64,000 bases of DNA from Pseudoalteromonas prydzensis (GTDB lineage Bacteria; Pseudomonadota; Gammaproteobacteria; Enterobacterales; Alteromonadaceae). The notes beneath the pieces are model-generated. The model was not told where the DNA came from. It searched no databases and saw nothing but the letters and a program-made list of their open reading frames with translations. Where the stretch lies: positions 1-64,000 of the forward strand of contig NZ_DRGM01000128.1 of NCBI RefSeq assembly GCF_011050055.1. The letters are read 5' to 3'. The position numbers and the translations under genes are program-made. How positions within the stretch are numbered: position 1 is the first letter of the stretch; each line of letters begins with the position of its first letter. Positions 7,748 to 16,406 of the stretch are shown piece by piece.

Positions 7748-8275
7748 TTATTTAAAAATAACCTGTTTGTTACTGCGAGTGTAAATACGTTTTTCAGGTT
7801 TTGTCCATTCGCCTTTTTTTAAATAAGAGGTAGAGACGATAAATTGCCCATCTTTAAAATCACTGGTCGATTTAACTTTTGTGATCCCTTCTTTAGACCC
7901 TGTTACCGTTTCGTACGCCACAAACTGAGTTGGGCTCAATACGTTCATAGTGCCTTGTGTATAAAAACCTGCGGTGGTGAAGTAATAAAATACCAATGAC
8001 TGTTTTTTGCTGTCCCAAAAAATCATTGATTCACCGCCATATTCCCCTTCATTAATAGAGTGAGCGGTTCGAATGGCTTTACCATTGAGCGCACGTTCCC
8101 AGCGGCCTACATCTTGAATTTTTGGTTTGTTATCGCCAACATCAAAATCAGCTTGCCATGTACCAAGGTAGGGTTTAAATACTTCCAGCTCTGGCGCTAA
8201 ATCAGTCGCTTGGGCGTGACTAGCCCCAGCGCAGAACAAGCAAAAAGATAGTAAAAGTGTTTTTAGATATGACAT
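7748..8275 (-). CDS. Exported DUF1579-like lipocalin-type protein
   Basis: 175 residues with a signal peptide (MSYLKTLLLSFCLFCAGASHA). The mature protein reads as a small beta barrel: FKPYLGTWQADFD near the N-terminus (a G-x-W lipocalin-like motif), RWERALNGKAIRT, then GESMIFWDSKKQSLVFYYF, TMNVLSPTQFVAYE and IYTRSNKQVIFK strands. This resembles DUF1579/nitrobindin-like domains that bind a small hydrophobic ligand; the ligand is unknown. It is a single gene, divergent from the DUF1294 gene across 51 bases. Confidence 0.55.
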   Translation of the reverse strand: MSYLKTLLLSFCLFCAGASHAQATDLAPELEVFKPYLGTWQADFDVGDNKPKIQDVGRWERALNGKAIRTAHSINEGEYGGESMIFWDSKKQSLVFYYFTTAGFYTQGTMNVLSPTQFVAYETVTGSKEGITKVKSTSDFKDGQFIVSTSYLKKGEWTKPEKRIYTRSNKQVIFK

Positions 8276-8326
8276 AATTGCAGCCTATTTTTAGAGTTAT
8301 TTTATTGTAGTATAGGCGAGAGTTCT

Positions 8327-8686
8327 TTGATTAAAAAAACATTATTGCTTTTTTCTGTTAGTTTTTTAGCTGTATTAGTGATTGGCGGACTGCTTGGCTA
8401 TTGGCCTTATTTTGTGGCGAGTATTTACGGCACTATGAGTAGTATTACGTTTTTAGTGTATAAATGGGATAAACGTTTAGCAATAGAGTCAACTGAGCAA
8501 CCTATTAGAGTACCGGAGCGCAGTTTACATATTTTAGCCTTATTGTGTGGTTGGCCGGGAGCGCTTATTGCCCAGCAATGGTTAAGGCATAAATCGCAAA
8601 AACGGGCATTTATTGCTGTGCTTTGGTTAACCATTTTGATTAATTGCAGCGTTTTGACTAGTGTCTATTATTGGCAATTCATGTAG
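8327..8686 (+). CDS. DUF1294 inner-membrane protein
   Basis: 119 residues with three or four membrane segments. The DUF1294 signature is present: TFLVYKWDKRLA, then RVPERSLHILALLCGWPGALIAQQWLRHKSQK, followed by a final membrane helix. TTG at 8327 is the only start that keeps the first hydrophobic segment, and AGGCGAGAG lies 5' of it. Some family members have an N-terminal cold-shock domain; this one does not. Function unknown. Confidence 0.7.
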   Translation: MIKKTLLLFSVSFLAVLVIGGLLGYWPYFVASIYGTMSSITFLVYKWDKRLAIESTEQPIRVPERSLHILALLCGWPGALIAQQWLRHKSQKRAFIAVLWLTILINCSVLTSVYYWQFM

Positions 8687-8730
8687 ATTGGTGCATTATC
8701 AGCTGACATAGAATAACCCCCTTTGAGCTT

Positions 8731-9927
8731 ATGCGTATTCTCTATCGTGGTTACCATTTTATTTTAAAGTGCATCGTTATCTTTATCGGCATTCCAAATC
8801 CTAATTTATATCAAGGTATTGCGGGGTTTAAACAATGGCTACTATTGCTTAAACCCGTTAGGCCTATTTTTGTTGTAACCGATAACACGTTAAAAAATTT
8901 AAAGGTGATTGAGCCTATTCTTGCTCACCTCGATGAACAGCAAATCCCTTGGCAGTTATTTAGTGATGTAAATGCTAACCCTACGGTCAACAACGTTGAA
9001 GACGGGTTATTACTCTACCGACAGTATCAATGTGAATGTATTATCGCGATAGGTGGTGGCTCTGTGCTTGATTGTGCCAAGCTAATTGCTGCTCGAACGG
9101 TTCAACCTAATAAGTCGGTTGCCCAGCTCAAAGGTTTGTTTAAAGTTATCAACAAGCTCCCGACTTTGTGCGCTATTCCAACAACAGCAGGAACAGGCTC
9201 AGAGACAACGGTAGCGGCAGTGGTTAATGACCCCAATGCACAGCAAAAATATGCGGCAACAGATTTTACTTTAGTACCAAGTGACGCTGTATTGATCCCT
9301 GAGTTTACTCAATCAGTACCTGCACATATCACAGCGACTACAGGTATTGATGCGCTTACGCATGCAATAGAAGCCTATGTGGGTATTAATGGTTTGGCCT
9401 TTAGTAATAAACGATCATTGATGGCGATTGAGCTTATTTTAAAAAATTTACTGATCGCATATAAAAATGGTGATGATTTAGCCGCGCGTGAAAATATGCT
9501 ATTAGCTTCATTTTATGCGGGTCAAGCATTTACTCGCGCATCGGTTGGCTATGTTCATGCCATTGCCCATCAGTTTGGTGCTCAATATGGTACAGCGCAT
9601 GGCTTGGCTAATAGTGTGGTATTGATGCCGGTTTTGCGCTTTTATGGCAGTACTATAGATAATAAATTAGCGGAGATCGCTGATTATTGTCAGCTAACCA
9701 GTTTGCAGCAAACGCGCACTGAGAAAGCCGCAACGTTTTTAGTTACACTCGAGCAGTTACTCACTGATTTGGCAATTCCACGCTACTTAGAAGAAGTTAA
9801 ACGCACTGACATCCCTTTATTAGCGAAGTCAGCCATAGCAGAAGCAAATTGGAATTATCCGGTGCCAAAGTTTATGAGTGAAGCGCAGTGCCAAGTGATT
9901 ATTAGTAAAGTCAGCACGGATAAATAA
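8731..9927 (+). CDS. Iron-containing (group III) alcohol dehydrogenase
   Basis: 398 residues of the iron-dependent alcohol dehydrogenase family. The N-terminal Rossmann-like half carries IIAIGGGSVLDCAKLIAA (NAD-binding GGGS) and IPTTAGTGSETT. The C-terminal helical half carries the metal ligands: Asp/His in TGIDALTHAIEAYVG and His residues in GYVHAIAHQFGAQYGTAHGLAN. It oxidises alcohols or reduces aldehydes with NAD(P); the exact substrate cannot be told. The N-terminus (RGYHFILKCIVIFIG) is unusually hydrophobic, as in a marine subgroup. A hairpin follows the stop. Confidence 0.85.
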   Translation: MRILYRGYHFILKCIVIFIGIPNPNLYQGIAGFKQWLLLLKPVRPIFVVTDNTLKNLKVIEPILAHLDEQQIPWQLFSDVNANPTVNNVEDGLLLYRQYQCECIIAIGGGSVLDCAKLIAARTVQPNKSVAQLKGLFKVINKLPTLCAIPTTAGTGSETTVAAVVNDPNAQQKYAATDFTLVPSDAVLIPEFTQSVPAHITATTGIDALTHAIEAYVGINGLAFSNKRSLMAIELILKNLLIAYKNGDDLAARENMLLASFYAGQAFTRASVGYVHAIAHQFGAQYGTAHGLANSVVLMPVLRFYGSTIDNKLAEIADYCQLTSLQQTRTEKAATFLVTLEQLLTDLAIPRYLEEVKRTDIPLLAKSAIAEANWNYPVPKFMSEAQCQVIISKVSTDK

Positions 9928-9929
9928 AG

Positions 9930-9958
9930 CAACCTTCCGATCATCGATAGGAAGGTTG
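9930..9958. terminator. Bidirectional hairpin between the alcohol dehydrogenase and rhomboid genes
   Basis: A perfect 9-bp stem CAACCTTCC / GGAAGGTTG with an 11-base loop, in the 40-base gap between two convergent genes. The position fits a shared terminator. Confidence 0.6.
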
Positions 9959-9967
9959 TAGCTATTG

Positions 9968-11053
9968 TTAGCGTTTTATTTGTGCTTCGGGTTGGTTTAG
10001 TAATTTAAGAATAGGATTATGCTCAGTAATTTTTGATTTAAGTACAAAGCCAATTAACAACCCTGTGATAAAGCCACCAATATGCGCACCATAATCAACG
10101 CCGTCGGGTGCTGCAAGCATGCCAAAAATGTTGATTGCTAACCAAATAACAAAAAACCACACTGCCGATAATTTCTTTTGATAAATTATAAACATAAAAG
10201 TAAGACTGGCGTGTCTAAACCACATTAAGTACATGCCAAATAGTCCTGCGATTGCACCACTGGCACCAACGCTTGGAATGGTGGAGCTTGGCTGAACGAT
10301 AAAGCTTGCAAAGGAGGCCGCTAAACCACAAAGCATATACCAAAACAGAAACTTTTTATGACCAAGTACATCTTCAAGGTTGTCGCCGATAATATACAAA
10401 AAGTACATATTGCCAACTAAGTGCAGTATAGAGCCATGTAAAAATACGCAAGTTACAACCGTCCAAAGGTGTTCGCCTTGCGATAACTTACTAGGATTCA
10501 TAGCAAATAAATCAAGCGTCATTGCAAACGCAGTTGTGTTAAAAAAGTACAGCGTAAAAATAATTGCGTTCAAAGCGATTAAACTGCGCGTAACCCACGG
10601 TGTTTGTTTGGGTTTGAGATTATATTCAACAGGCATTTGCGTTAAAAACTGAAAGAGATAGGTTTTCCAGCTGATTGTTTTATTTAGTTTATCGAGGCTG
10701 GCTTTGAGCTTAGGGCTATGCTCGACACTTTCTAATTGATTTTTTTCAATCCAACTGCCATTGCAGTGACGGCATACATCAATCTCAGTATGAAAGTCTT
10801 CTAATAGATGAAAACGTTCAAGGTTCTTATTGCAATCAGGGCAGTCAAGCTTGGAAATACCTAATGATTCACCAAAATGAGTTTCGTATTTTTCACCGAT
10901 TGGCCCTTCGTTGAGCTCAGCAATCATACGGTTTACTTCATTTTTTTCAAACCATAAGCCACCGCATTCGCGACAGATATCTATCTCTTCACCTTGATAA
11001 TGAGTAATATCCAAAGGGTGATCTTTACAGTGCGGGCAGCGTTTAGTTGGCAT
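9968..11053 (-). CDS. Rhomboid intramembrane serine protease with two N-terminal zinc ribbons
   Basis: 361 residues. Two TFIIB-type zinc ribbons lie at the N-terminus: Cys6, Cys9, Cys27 and Cys30, then Cys71, Cys74, Cys94 and Cys97, each ending in a C-x-G-x-W-[FI]-E-K pattern. A six-helix rhomboid domain follows from about 155: oxyanion region HGSILHLVGNMYFL (206-219), nucleophile Ser265 in GASGAIAGLFG and catalytic His324 in AHIGGF. It cleaves membrane-spanning substrates within the inner membrane. The duplicated cytosolic zinc ribbons suggest regulation or substrate docking on the cytosolic side. It is monocistronic. Confidence 0.85.
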   Translation of the reverse strand: MPTKRCPHCKDHPLDITHYQGEEIDICRECGGLWFEKNEVNRMIAELNEGPIGEKYETHFGESLGISKLDCPDCNKNLERFHLLEDFHTEIDVCRHCNGSWIEKNQLESVEHSPKLKASLDKLNKTISWKTYLFQFLTQMPVEYNLKPKQTPWVTRSLIALNAIIFTLYFFNTTAFAMTLDLFAMNPSKLSQGEHLWTVVTCVFLHGSILHLVGNMYFLYIIGDNLEDVLGHKKFLFWYMLCGLAASFASFIVQPSSTIPSVGASGAIAGLFGMYLMWFRHASLTFMFIIYQKKLSAVWFFVIWLAINIFGMLAAPDGVDYGAHIGGFITGLLIGFVLKSKITEHNPILKLLNQPEAQIKR

Positions 11054-11387
11054 TATCAGTCTCCTTTAATGAGCCGATAATTATATCGTTTTGCTTTAAT
11101 TCTTGTTGTAGATTTAATGTACTAAATTTTAGCCGTGGTAGTGTTTGTTGGATCGATTCCAATTGATATCTCCTTTATCACTTCGCTTCCTTTTTGAGCG
11201 CGATAGGCTACTTGAATTCTGTGGTTTTAACAATCAGTTGATGGTAATTTGCTGCATATTTTAGGTAAGGTGTTTTGAATTAGAAGAAAATACAAGGGGT
11301 TGGATTCATTTATATTATTTAGAAGTATTACGTTGTCTAAATACTGTGGTTATTCACATTATGGAGAGCTCATGTATATCCCATTTT
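11054..11387. other. Intergenic region without recognised feature
   Basis: 334 bases upstream of the rhomboid gene (minus strand) and downstream of the MocR gene. It presumably contains the rhomboid promoter. I see no convincing ORF, repeat or structured RNA. Confidence 0.5.
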
Positions 11388-12782
11388 TTAAATAACCACC
11401 TCAAATGTTTGATTAAATTGCTTTAAAGCGGCTTCTACGCGGGTTACGCCTAAGTCAAACTCAGCTCGAGTTGCAGGCCCGCCTAGGGTGAGGCGAACAC
11501 CATTTGGACTATCCGCTTTTAGGGCTGGAACGTCGCGGATAAAGGCGTCTAACGTCCTTACTATTACCTTATGCGCTTTTAATACGCCGCAAAACTCAAA
11601 CATATTCTGCGACTGGGCTAAGGGAATATACACATTTAAACTGGCAAACTGAGCATCTATCTCATAAGTTTCAAGCAGCTTTTTTATTTGTTCAATACGA
11701 TAGCGTATCTCATCTGCAAGCTTAGTTTGATTATAAGTAAACTCATTACTTTTAATGGCGCGCATTATTAACTCAAAATTCATTGAGGAAACAGCCCAAC
11801 ATTCGCTATGCAGTTGTTTTAAAATCGGTTGCTCCCAAAGCATCGGAGACAACAAGTAACCGGCTCTAAGCCCGCCTGCAAAATATTTTGAAAAGCTTGA
11901 AATATAAAACACCCGATCAGGTGCTTGCTGCCATAATGGTAATCGCCAATGCTCAGGCAAACAGTAATTTACGTCATCTTCAATGATGAAAAAGTTATAC
12001 CGGCGACTCAGCGCCAGCAGGGCGTTTAAATTGTCACTGCTATAGCGAATATTTGTGGGGTTTTGACAGTTTGGCGTGATATACACCGCTTTAATTGTGC
12101 GCGACTTACACAATGCTTCAATTTGGTTAAGATCAATTCCTTCGTTATGCATATCGACTTGCGCTAATGATAGTTTAAGTGAGTGACAGGCATGATAAAA
12201 ACCTGGGTAGCACATAGATTCTGCGATGACAGTATCGCCACTTTCACACAAGGTTGCTAGTGTTGTGAATATTCCTTGCTGAGCGCCTTGGGTAAATATC
12301 AGTGGATGATTTAAGCAATCAAAGCCCTTATTTGCCAGCCATTGTTTAAAAAATCGCTGATGTGAGGCAAGCCCGTTGAGTTTATAAACCATCACATCAG
12401 TTAATGCACTTTGATCCTCTGACAACGATTGCAGGGCATTCGTCATAACATGCTGTTGCCCCATCATCGGTTGCATGCTTGAGGCAAAGTCTGTGTCGCC
12501 CTCAAAATGACTTAACTCCGCTACTTTACTTACAAAGGTGCCAGCCCCTAATTTTGCAGTAACCAATCCTCGTTGCTCAAGCAATGCATAAGCACGAGTT
12601 ACTGTGCCATGTGTAATATTTAAGCTGTCAGCGAGTAGCCGTTGGGCCGGTAATTTTTGCTCAAAGGACAGCATTTTGCTGTCAATAGCGTGTTCAATTA
12701 AAGCGGCTAATGCGCGATATTTGGGTTGGGTGTCACATAGGCGACTAAACAGAGTGTGATCGGGTTTGTAAATTGTATTCAT
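11388..12782 (-). CDS. MocR-type transcription factor (GntR HTH plus aminotransferase domain)
   Basis: 464 residues. An N-terminal GntR winged helix (about 12-85; LPAQRLLADSLNITHGTVTRAYALLEQ) is joined to a fold-type I aminotransferase domain with a PLP lysine at Lys299 in SSFSKYFAGG and the PNCQNPT motif at 237-243. MocR proteins use PLP-bound amino compounds as effectors. It is divergent from a LysE exporter gene and a GNAT gene, so the likely targets are those genes, perhaps an amino-acid export response. The end at 11388 is normal for the family. Confidence 0.88.
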   Translation of the reverse strand: MNTIYKPDHTLFSRLCDTQPKYRALAALIEHAIDSKMLSFEQKLPAQRLLADSLNITHGTVTRAYALLEQRGLVTAKLGAGTFVSKVAELSHFEGDTDFASSMQPMMGQQHVMTNALQSLSEDQSALTDVMVYKLNGLASHQRFFKQWLANKGFDCLNHPLIFTQGAQQGIFTTLATLCESGDTVIAESMCYPGFYHACHSLKLSLAQVDMHNEGIDLNQIEALCKSRTIKAVYITPNCQNPTNIRYSSDNLNALLALSRRYNFFIIEDDVNYCLPEHWRLPLWQQAPDRVFYISSFSKYFAGGLRAGYLLSPMLWEQPILKQLHSECWAVSSMNFELIMRAIKSNEFTYNQTKLADEIRYRIEQIKKLLETYEIDAQFASLNVYIPLAQSQNMFEFCGVLKAHKVIVRTLDAFIRDVPALKADSPNGVRLTLGGPATRAEFDLGVTRVEAALKQFNQTFEVVI

Positions 12783-12846
12783 AACAATAAAAATGTTGAT
12801 GATTTTATATAATTATGACAATTAATAGTTATTAAACAACCACAAT

Positions 12847-12862
12847 ATTGTATCAATACAAT
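12847..12862. promoter_or_regulatory. Candidate MocR operator
   Basis: A perfect inverted repeat ATTGTAT-CA-ATACAAT ends eight bases before the start of the LysE gene, and ATTGTAT recurs at the MocR start (about 12771-12777). Repeated half-sites between a MocR gene and its divergent target are typical operators; binding is inferred. Confidence 0.5.
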
Positions 12863-12870
12863 TAATCATT

Positions 12871-13497
12871 ATGAATACAGTTAATGTTTTTGAGCTTGCA
12901 CCTGCTCTCATGCTATTTTGTTTTGCTGCGTCAATCACGCCGGGGCCTAATAACATTTTGCTTACTCACTCAGGCACACATTTTGGCGTGACTAAAACCC
13001 TGCCGCACCTACTGGGTATTCGAGCTGGTATGACGATAATGCATTTAGCAATGCTATTAGGATTAGGAAAACTTTTTTTAATGCAGCCAAAACTGCATTT
13101 TTTTCTACAGCTTTGTGCCAGTGGTTATATTTTATATTTAGCATACAAGGTGGCTAGTAGCTCTCAAATGAAAGGGGAGAATGCTCAAGCGAGGCCTTTA
13201 AACTTCTATCAAGGCATGCTTTTTCAGTTGATCAATCCTAAGTCATATGCCGTGTTAATGACACTTTGTACCGCACTTACTTTACCTGGGAGTGCCTATT
13301 GGCCTTCTGCAATTTTGGGCGTGGTTATTTTTAATCTTGTCGCGGCTTGCTCAGGTTTGTTTTGGGTAAACTTTGGCAAATACATGCGACAATTTTTAAA
13401 TAAGCCAACTACCTTTAAACGTTTTAATTGGGTTATGTCATTATTTCTTGCGGCATCAATACCATTAGTCTTTATATCAAAGTCGAACACGTTATAA
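12871..13497 (+). CDS. LysE/RhtB-family amino-acid exporter
   Basis: 208 residues with about six membrane helices. The signature SITPGPNNILLTHSG at 23-37 is characteristic of LysE/RhtB efflux proteins, and the second half has QLINPKSYAVLM. It exports an amino acid or amine driven by the proton gradient; the substrate is unknown. It is divergent from the MocR regulator and nine bases before a GNAT acetyltransferase, forming a small efflux and modification unit. Confidence 0.85.
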   Translation: MNTVNVFELAPALMLFCFAASITPGPNNILLTHSGTHFGVTKTLPHLLGIRAGMTIMHLAMLLGLGKLFLMQPKLHFFLQLCASGYILYLAYKVASSSQMKGENAQARPLNFYQGMLFQLINPKSYAVLMTLCTALTLPGSAYWPSAILGVVIFNLVAACSGLFWVNFGKYMRQFLNKPTTFKRFNWVMSLFLAASIPLVFISKSNTL

Positions 13498-13506
13498 GGA
13501 GTTGAA

Positions 13507-13950
13507 ATGAAATTTACTCAGCAATTGTCAGCACAACAATTTACCCAAGCGTTTGAGTTTTTATCTGAACGAAGTTATTGGAGTAAAGGCATTAGTCGTG
13601 AACGGTTAGAAAAAGCGTTCGCACATTCACTGTGCTTTGCATTAATTGAAAATAATCAACTGCTGGCATTTGCAAGAGTGGTGACTGACCGAGCTACTTT
13701 CGCCAACTTATTGGATGTATTTGTGTTAGAGCAATTTAGAGGACAAGGGTTGGGTAAAAAGCTGATGGATCATGTAATGAGCCACCCTGAGTTGCAATCG
13801 TTGCGCCGTTTTACACTGACAACAAGAGACGCTCATTCGCTTTATCAACAATTTGGTTTTCAAAGCCAAGTAAACCCCAATCTCGCAATGGAAAAATGTT
13901 TAGTTGGCGGGTACTCAACTGTATTAATACCAATCGACTTAAATATTTAA
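13507..13950 (+). CDS. GNAT-family N-acetyltransferase
   Basis: 147 residues with the GNAT acetyl-CoA loop FRGQGLGKKLMDHVM (about 78-92) preceded by the LLDVFVL strand. The C-terminal FTLTTRDAHSLYQQFGF is typical of the family. Ribosome site AAGGAG lies six bases upstream. It probably acetylates the small amine or amino acid handled by the upstream exporter, or serves in detoxification; the substrate is inferred from linkage only. Confidence 0.8.
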   Translation: MKFTQQLSAQQFTQAFEFLSERSYWSKGISRERLEKAFAHSLCFALIENNQLLAFARVVTDRATFANLLDVFVLEQFRGQGLGKKLMDHVMSHPELQSLRRFTLTTRDAHSLYQQFGFQSQVNPNLAMEKCLVGGYSTVLIPIDLNI

Positions 13951-14187
13951 CCATTCTAGCGAGCTAAATAAAGCGCTAACTGCGTTATAAATTTTTCATG
14001 TAGAACAACTATATGTCAAAATTTATGCCTTGTTATCACTCCATTTATCTGTCGCTATAAATGGTCAGTAACTTAAAACGATTGGTATAAAACGGCAAAA
14101 TTAAGTACGGATTGAACGTTTTAATGCGTGCAGTTAAACTCGCCTATTGTGAACTGGCAAAACCTGCTACTGCGTCACTACTTTAAT

Positions 14188-14670
14188 TTACCCATTGTTT
14201 AATTCTTTTTGAGGGTTATTCAAAAGCACAGCCCCGCTTTGTTCCTCACCTAAGTAGTCGTCTTTATTGTAAATAGGGCACTTGGTCATTGACAGGCAAC
14301 CGCAGCCGATGCAGCCGTCAACTCGCTCGCGTAGGCGCTGCATAAAGGCAATCCGTTCATCAAGTTGTGCTTGCCAGTTTTTTGATAGTGCTGACCAATC
14401 TTCTTTAGTTGGGGTACGTTGCTCGGGTAGGGTTGCCAGTGTTTGTTTGATTTCTTCAAGCGTTATGCCCATTGTTTGCGCTGCTTTGATCACGGCTACG
14501 CGGCGCAGTACATCGGGTTTATAGCGGCGTTGGTTGCCGTTGTTACGCCAGCTGCGGATCAACCCTTTGGTTTCGTAAAAGTGCAGTGTTGATACTTTTA
14601 CGCCGCTGCGTTTAGCCACATAACCTACCGTTAAGTTAGCTTCGACGAGTTGTTTTTGTTGAACGGTCAT
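14188..14670 (-). CDS. soxR: SoxR redox-sensing transcription activator
   Basis: 160 residues of the MerR family. The N-terminal winged helix (TVGYVAKRSGVKVSTLHFYETKGLI, 14-38) is followed by a dimerisation helix and the [2Fe-2S] ligand loop CIGCGCLSMTKC with Cys120, Cys123, Cys125 and Cys131, spaced exactly as in E. coli SoxR. Oxidation of the cluster by redox-cycling compounds turns on target promoters. It is divergent from a flavodoxin-fold reductase gene, and a canonical SoxR box lies between them. Confidence 0.95.
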   Translation of the reverse strand: MTVQQKQLVEANLTVGYVAKRSGVKVSTLHFYETKGLIRSWRNNGNQRRYKPDVLRRVAVIKAAQTMGITLEEIKQTLATLPEQRTPTKEDWSALSKNWQAQLDERIAFMQRLRERVDGCIGCGCLSMTKCPIYNKDDYLGEEQSGAVLLNNPQKELNNG

Positions 14671-14707
14671 AGTTTTGCTTCTTTTTAAAAAATTTACAGA
14701 TTGCTTG

Positions 14708-14738
14708 TTGACCTTAAGTTAGCTTGAGGTTTTAAGCT
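14708..14738 (+). promoter_or_regulatory. SoxR-controlled promoter with SoxR box (14712-14729)
   Basis: CCTTAAGTTAGCTTGAGG differs from the palindromic soxbox consensus (CCTCAAGTTAACTTGAGG) at two positions. It sits between a TTGACC -35 (14708-14713) and a weak TAAGCT -10 (14733-14738). The spacer is 19 bp, the stretched spacing typical of MerR/SoxR-activated promoters. It points at the reductase gene at 14770. Confidence 0.85.
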
Positions 14739-14769
14739 TTGCTCCATCATAAAAAAAGGAGCTAACCCA

Positions 14770-15234
14770 ATGCAAGAAAAATCAGCACATAACACCGCAA
14801 TCATTTATTCAAGTGGCCGTAAAAATGGTAATACTACCGCGCAAGCGAATGCGTATAGCAAGCAACAAAGCGGCATTGTTTTTTGCTTAGATGACTATGT
14901 GATTTCACCTTATCGTTATGACAAGCAATATAAAAATGATGATTTTTATAATTTGTTTGAAGTGTTATTACGTTATGATCATTGGGTGTTCGCATCCCCT
15001 GTGTATTGGTATAACACTACGCCACAAATGAAGGCGTTTATGGATAGGATCACAGATTACATGGATGACGAGGCGTTAAAACCTAAGCTTAGAACCTTGC
15101 GCCAAAAACAGTTTTCACTGTTGTCTAATGCTACCTCTCCCTCAGCGCCAGACGCATTTATAGCTATGTTTAAACATACCTTTAATTATCTAGGGATGAC
15201 TTTTAAAGCACATTCACATGTTCAGGCTAGTTAA
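14770..15234 (+). CDS. Flavodoxin-fold NAD(P)H-dependent oxidoreductase, SoxR target
   Basis: 154 residues of the flavodoxin-like FMN reductase family: an N-terminal IIYSSGRKNGNT phosphate loop, a mid-protein FASPVYWYNTTPQMKAFMDR (FMN edge and dimer contact) and LLSNATSP. It has a strong ribosome site (AAAAGGAG). Control by SoxR from the adjacent promoter suggests a role in reducing quinones, flavins or redox-cycling drugs. It is short for the family but complete. Confidence 0.8.
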   Translation: MQEKSAHNTAIIYSSGRKNGNTTAQANAYSKQQSGIVFCLDDYVISPYRYDKQYKNDDFYNLFEVLLRYDHWVFASPVYWYNTTPQMKAFMDRITDYMDDEALKPKLRTLRQKQFSLLSNATSPSAPDAFIAMFKHTFNYLGMTFKAHSHVQAS

Positions 15235-15282
15235 ATAGTGGTAATCGAGTTAGGCTAAACAAAAAAGTAAAAAGGATGCTTT

Positions 15283-15807
15283 ATGAAAACGTTACTTTTA
15301 GGCTTTAGCCTTCTTATAACTAGCTTAACAACGATCGCTGCTGAGCCAACTCCTGTTATCAAAGATTTTGGTTATTTTTACAATGTAGCAAAGCATGTGT
15401 CGGACTTAAGCCAAGCGCAGTTTAAAATTGCCTTTGATGTAGGGGATGGTGCTGAAAAAGGCGCGCAAAATAATCACATTAATTCGTTAGCGCGTTTTAT
15501 TAATATGCATGTGGCTCATGGTGTGAAGCCAGAAAACATTCAGCTGGCGTTAGTTATACACGGTGGTGCGAGTGTTGATGTGCTTGAAAACAGTTTTTAT
15601 AAAGCCCGCTTTGATACTGATAATAAAAACCAATCCTTGCTCAAACAGCTGCTTGCGAATAACACCGTTGTGTATGTGTGTGGGCAGTCGGCAATGCATA
15701 TGAAGGTAGCGCCGGAGCAGCTTATCCCTGGGGTGAAAATGGCGCTTTCTGCAATGACCGCTCATGCGCAGTTACAGCAGCAAGGCTATACGCTGAACCC
15801 GTTCTGA
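15283..15807 (+). CDS. Exported DsrE/DsrF-like protein
   Basis: 174 residues with a signal peptide (MKTLLLGFSLLITSLTTIAA). The mature part resembles DsrE-like domains: FKIAFDVGDGAEKGAQNNHINSLARFIN, LALVIHGGASVDVL, then VVYVCGQSAMH with one Cys at about 138, and a C-terminal MALSAMTAHAQLQQQGY. DsrE-like proteins relay sulfur or act on thiols; the substrate in the periplasm is unknown. The next gene's ATG shares the last base of its TGA. Confidence 0.75.
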   Translation: MKTLLLGFSLLITSLTTIAAEPTPVIKDFGYFYNVAKHVSDLSQAQFKIAFDVGDGAEKGAQNNHINSLARFINMHVAHGVKPENIQLALVIHGGASVDVLENSFYKARFDTDNKNQSLLKQLLANNTVVYVCGQSAMHMKVAPEQLIPGVKMALSAMTAHAQLQQQGYTLNPF

Positions 15808-16406
15808 TGAATATTCTGTGTTTTGGCGACTCCAATACCTTTGGAATTTCCCCTGTTGACGGTAAACGGCTGGCTGAAACTGAGCGCTGGTCGAGCATAC
15901 TCGCAAAATTGCTAGGCTCAGAACACCAAGTGATTGAAGCGGGGCAGCCAAATAGAACCTTAGTTAAAGATCCGCCATTTAGTGGTGATAAATCAGGCAT
16001 TAAGTATTTAAAAGCGTATCTGGAAGCGCACACAGTTGATGTAATTATTATTCAGCTTGGTACTAATGATTTAAAAGCACGCTTTACACTTTCTGCTATC
16101 GATATTACACAGGCGCTGGAGGAGTTGATTTTAGCTATTAAAGCTTTTTATCACGGCCAAACACAGCCAAAAATAATCATCTTGAGTCCGCCAAAGGTGT
16201 ATGAAGTGGGCAACTACAAAAACATTTACGCAGGTGCAAGCAATAAAGCAAAGCAATTATCTATAGAGTTTAAAATAGTGGCAGGTCGTCAAGATTGTTT
16301 GTTTATAGACGGCTTTGCACTTATCTCTGCATGTCCTAATGAGGGAGTACATTGGCCTTGTAAAACGCATAAGCTGCTTGCAAAGCGCTTATTAGCATTA
16401 TTTTAA
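15807..16406 (+). CDS. SGNH/GDSL-type hydrolase
   Basis: 199 residues from ATG 15807, which overlaps the preceding stop (TGATG). The frame is open back to 15678, but that extension lies inside the DsrE-like gene and is not coding. Block I (ILCFGDSNTFG, nucleophile Ser9), block III (IIQLGTNDLK) and a terminal GVHW with the catalytic His place it in the SGNH arylesterase/acyl-hydrolase group. There is no signal peptide, so it is cytosolic. It probably hydrolyses small acyl esters. Its stop overlaps the convergent response-regulator gene by four bases. Confidence 0.85.
   Translation: MNILCFGDSNTFGISPVDGKRLAETERWSSILAKLLGSEHQVIEAGQPNRTLVKDPPFSGDKSGIKYLKAYLEAHTVDVIIIQLGTNDLKARFTLSAIDITQALEELILAIKAFYHGQTQPKIIILSPPKVYEVGNYKNIYAGASNKAKQLSIEFKIVAGRQDCLFIDGFALISACPNEGVHWPCKTHKLLAKRLLALF

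Noticed and set aside
15678..15806. Longer start for the SGNH hydrolase
   Set aside because: The extension lies inside the DsrE-like gene; the GDSL block starts at the ATG 15807 that overlaps the previous stop.
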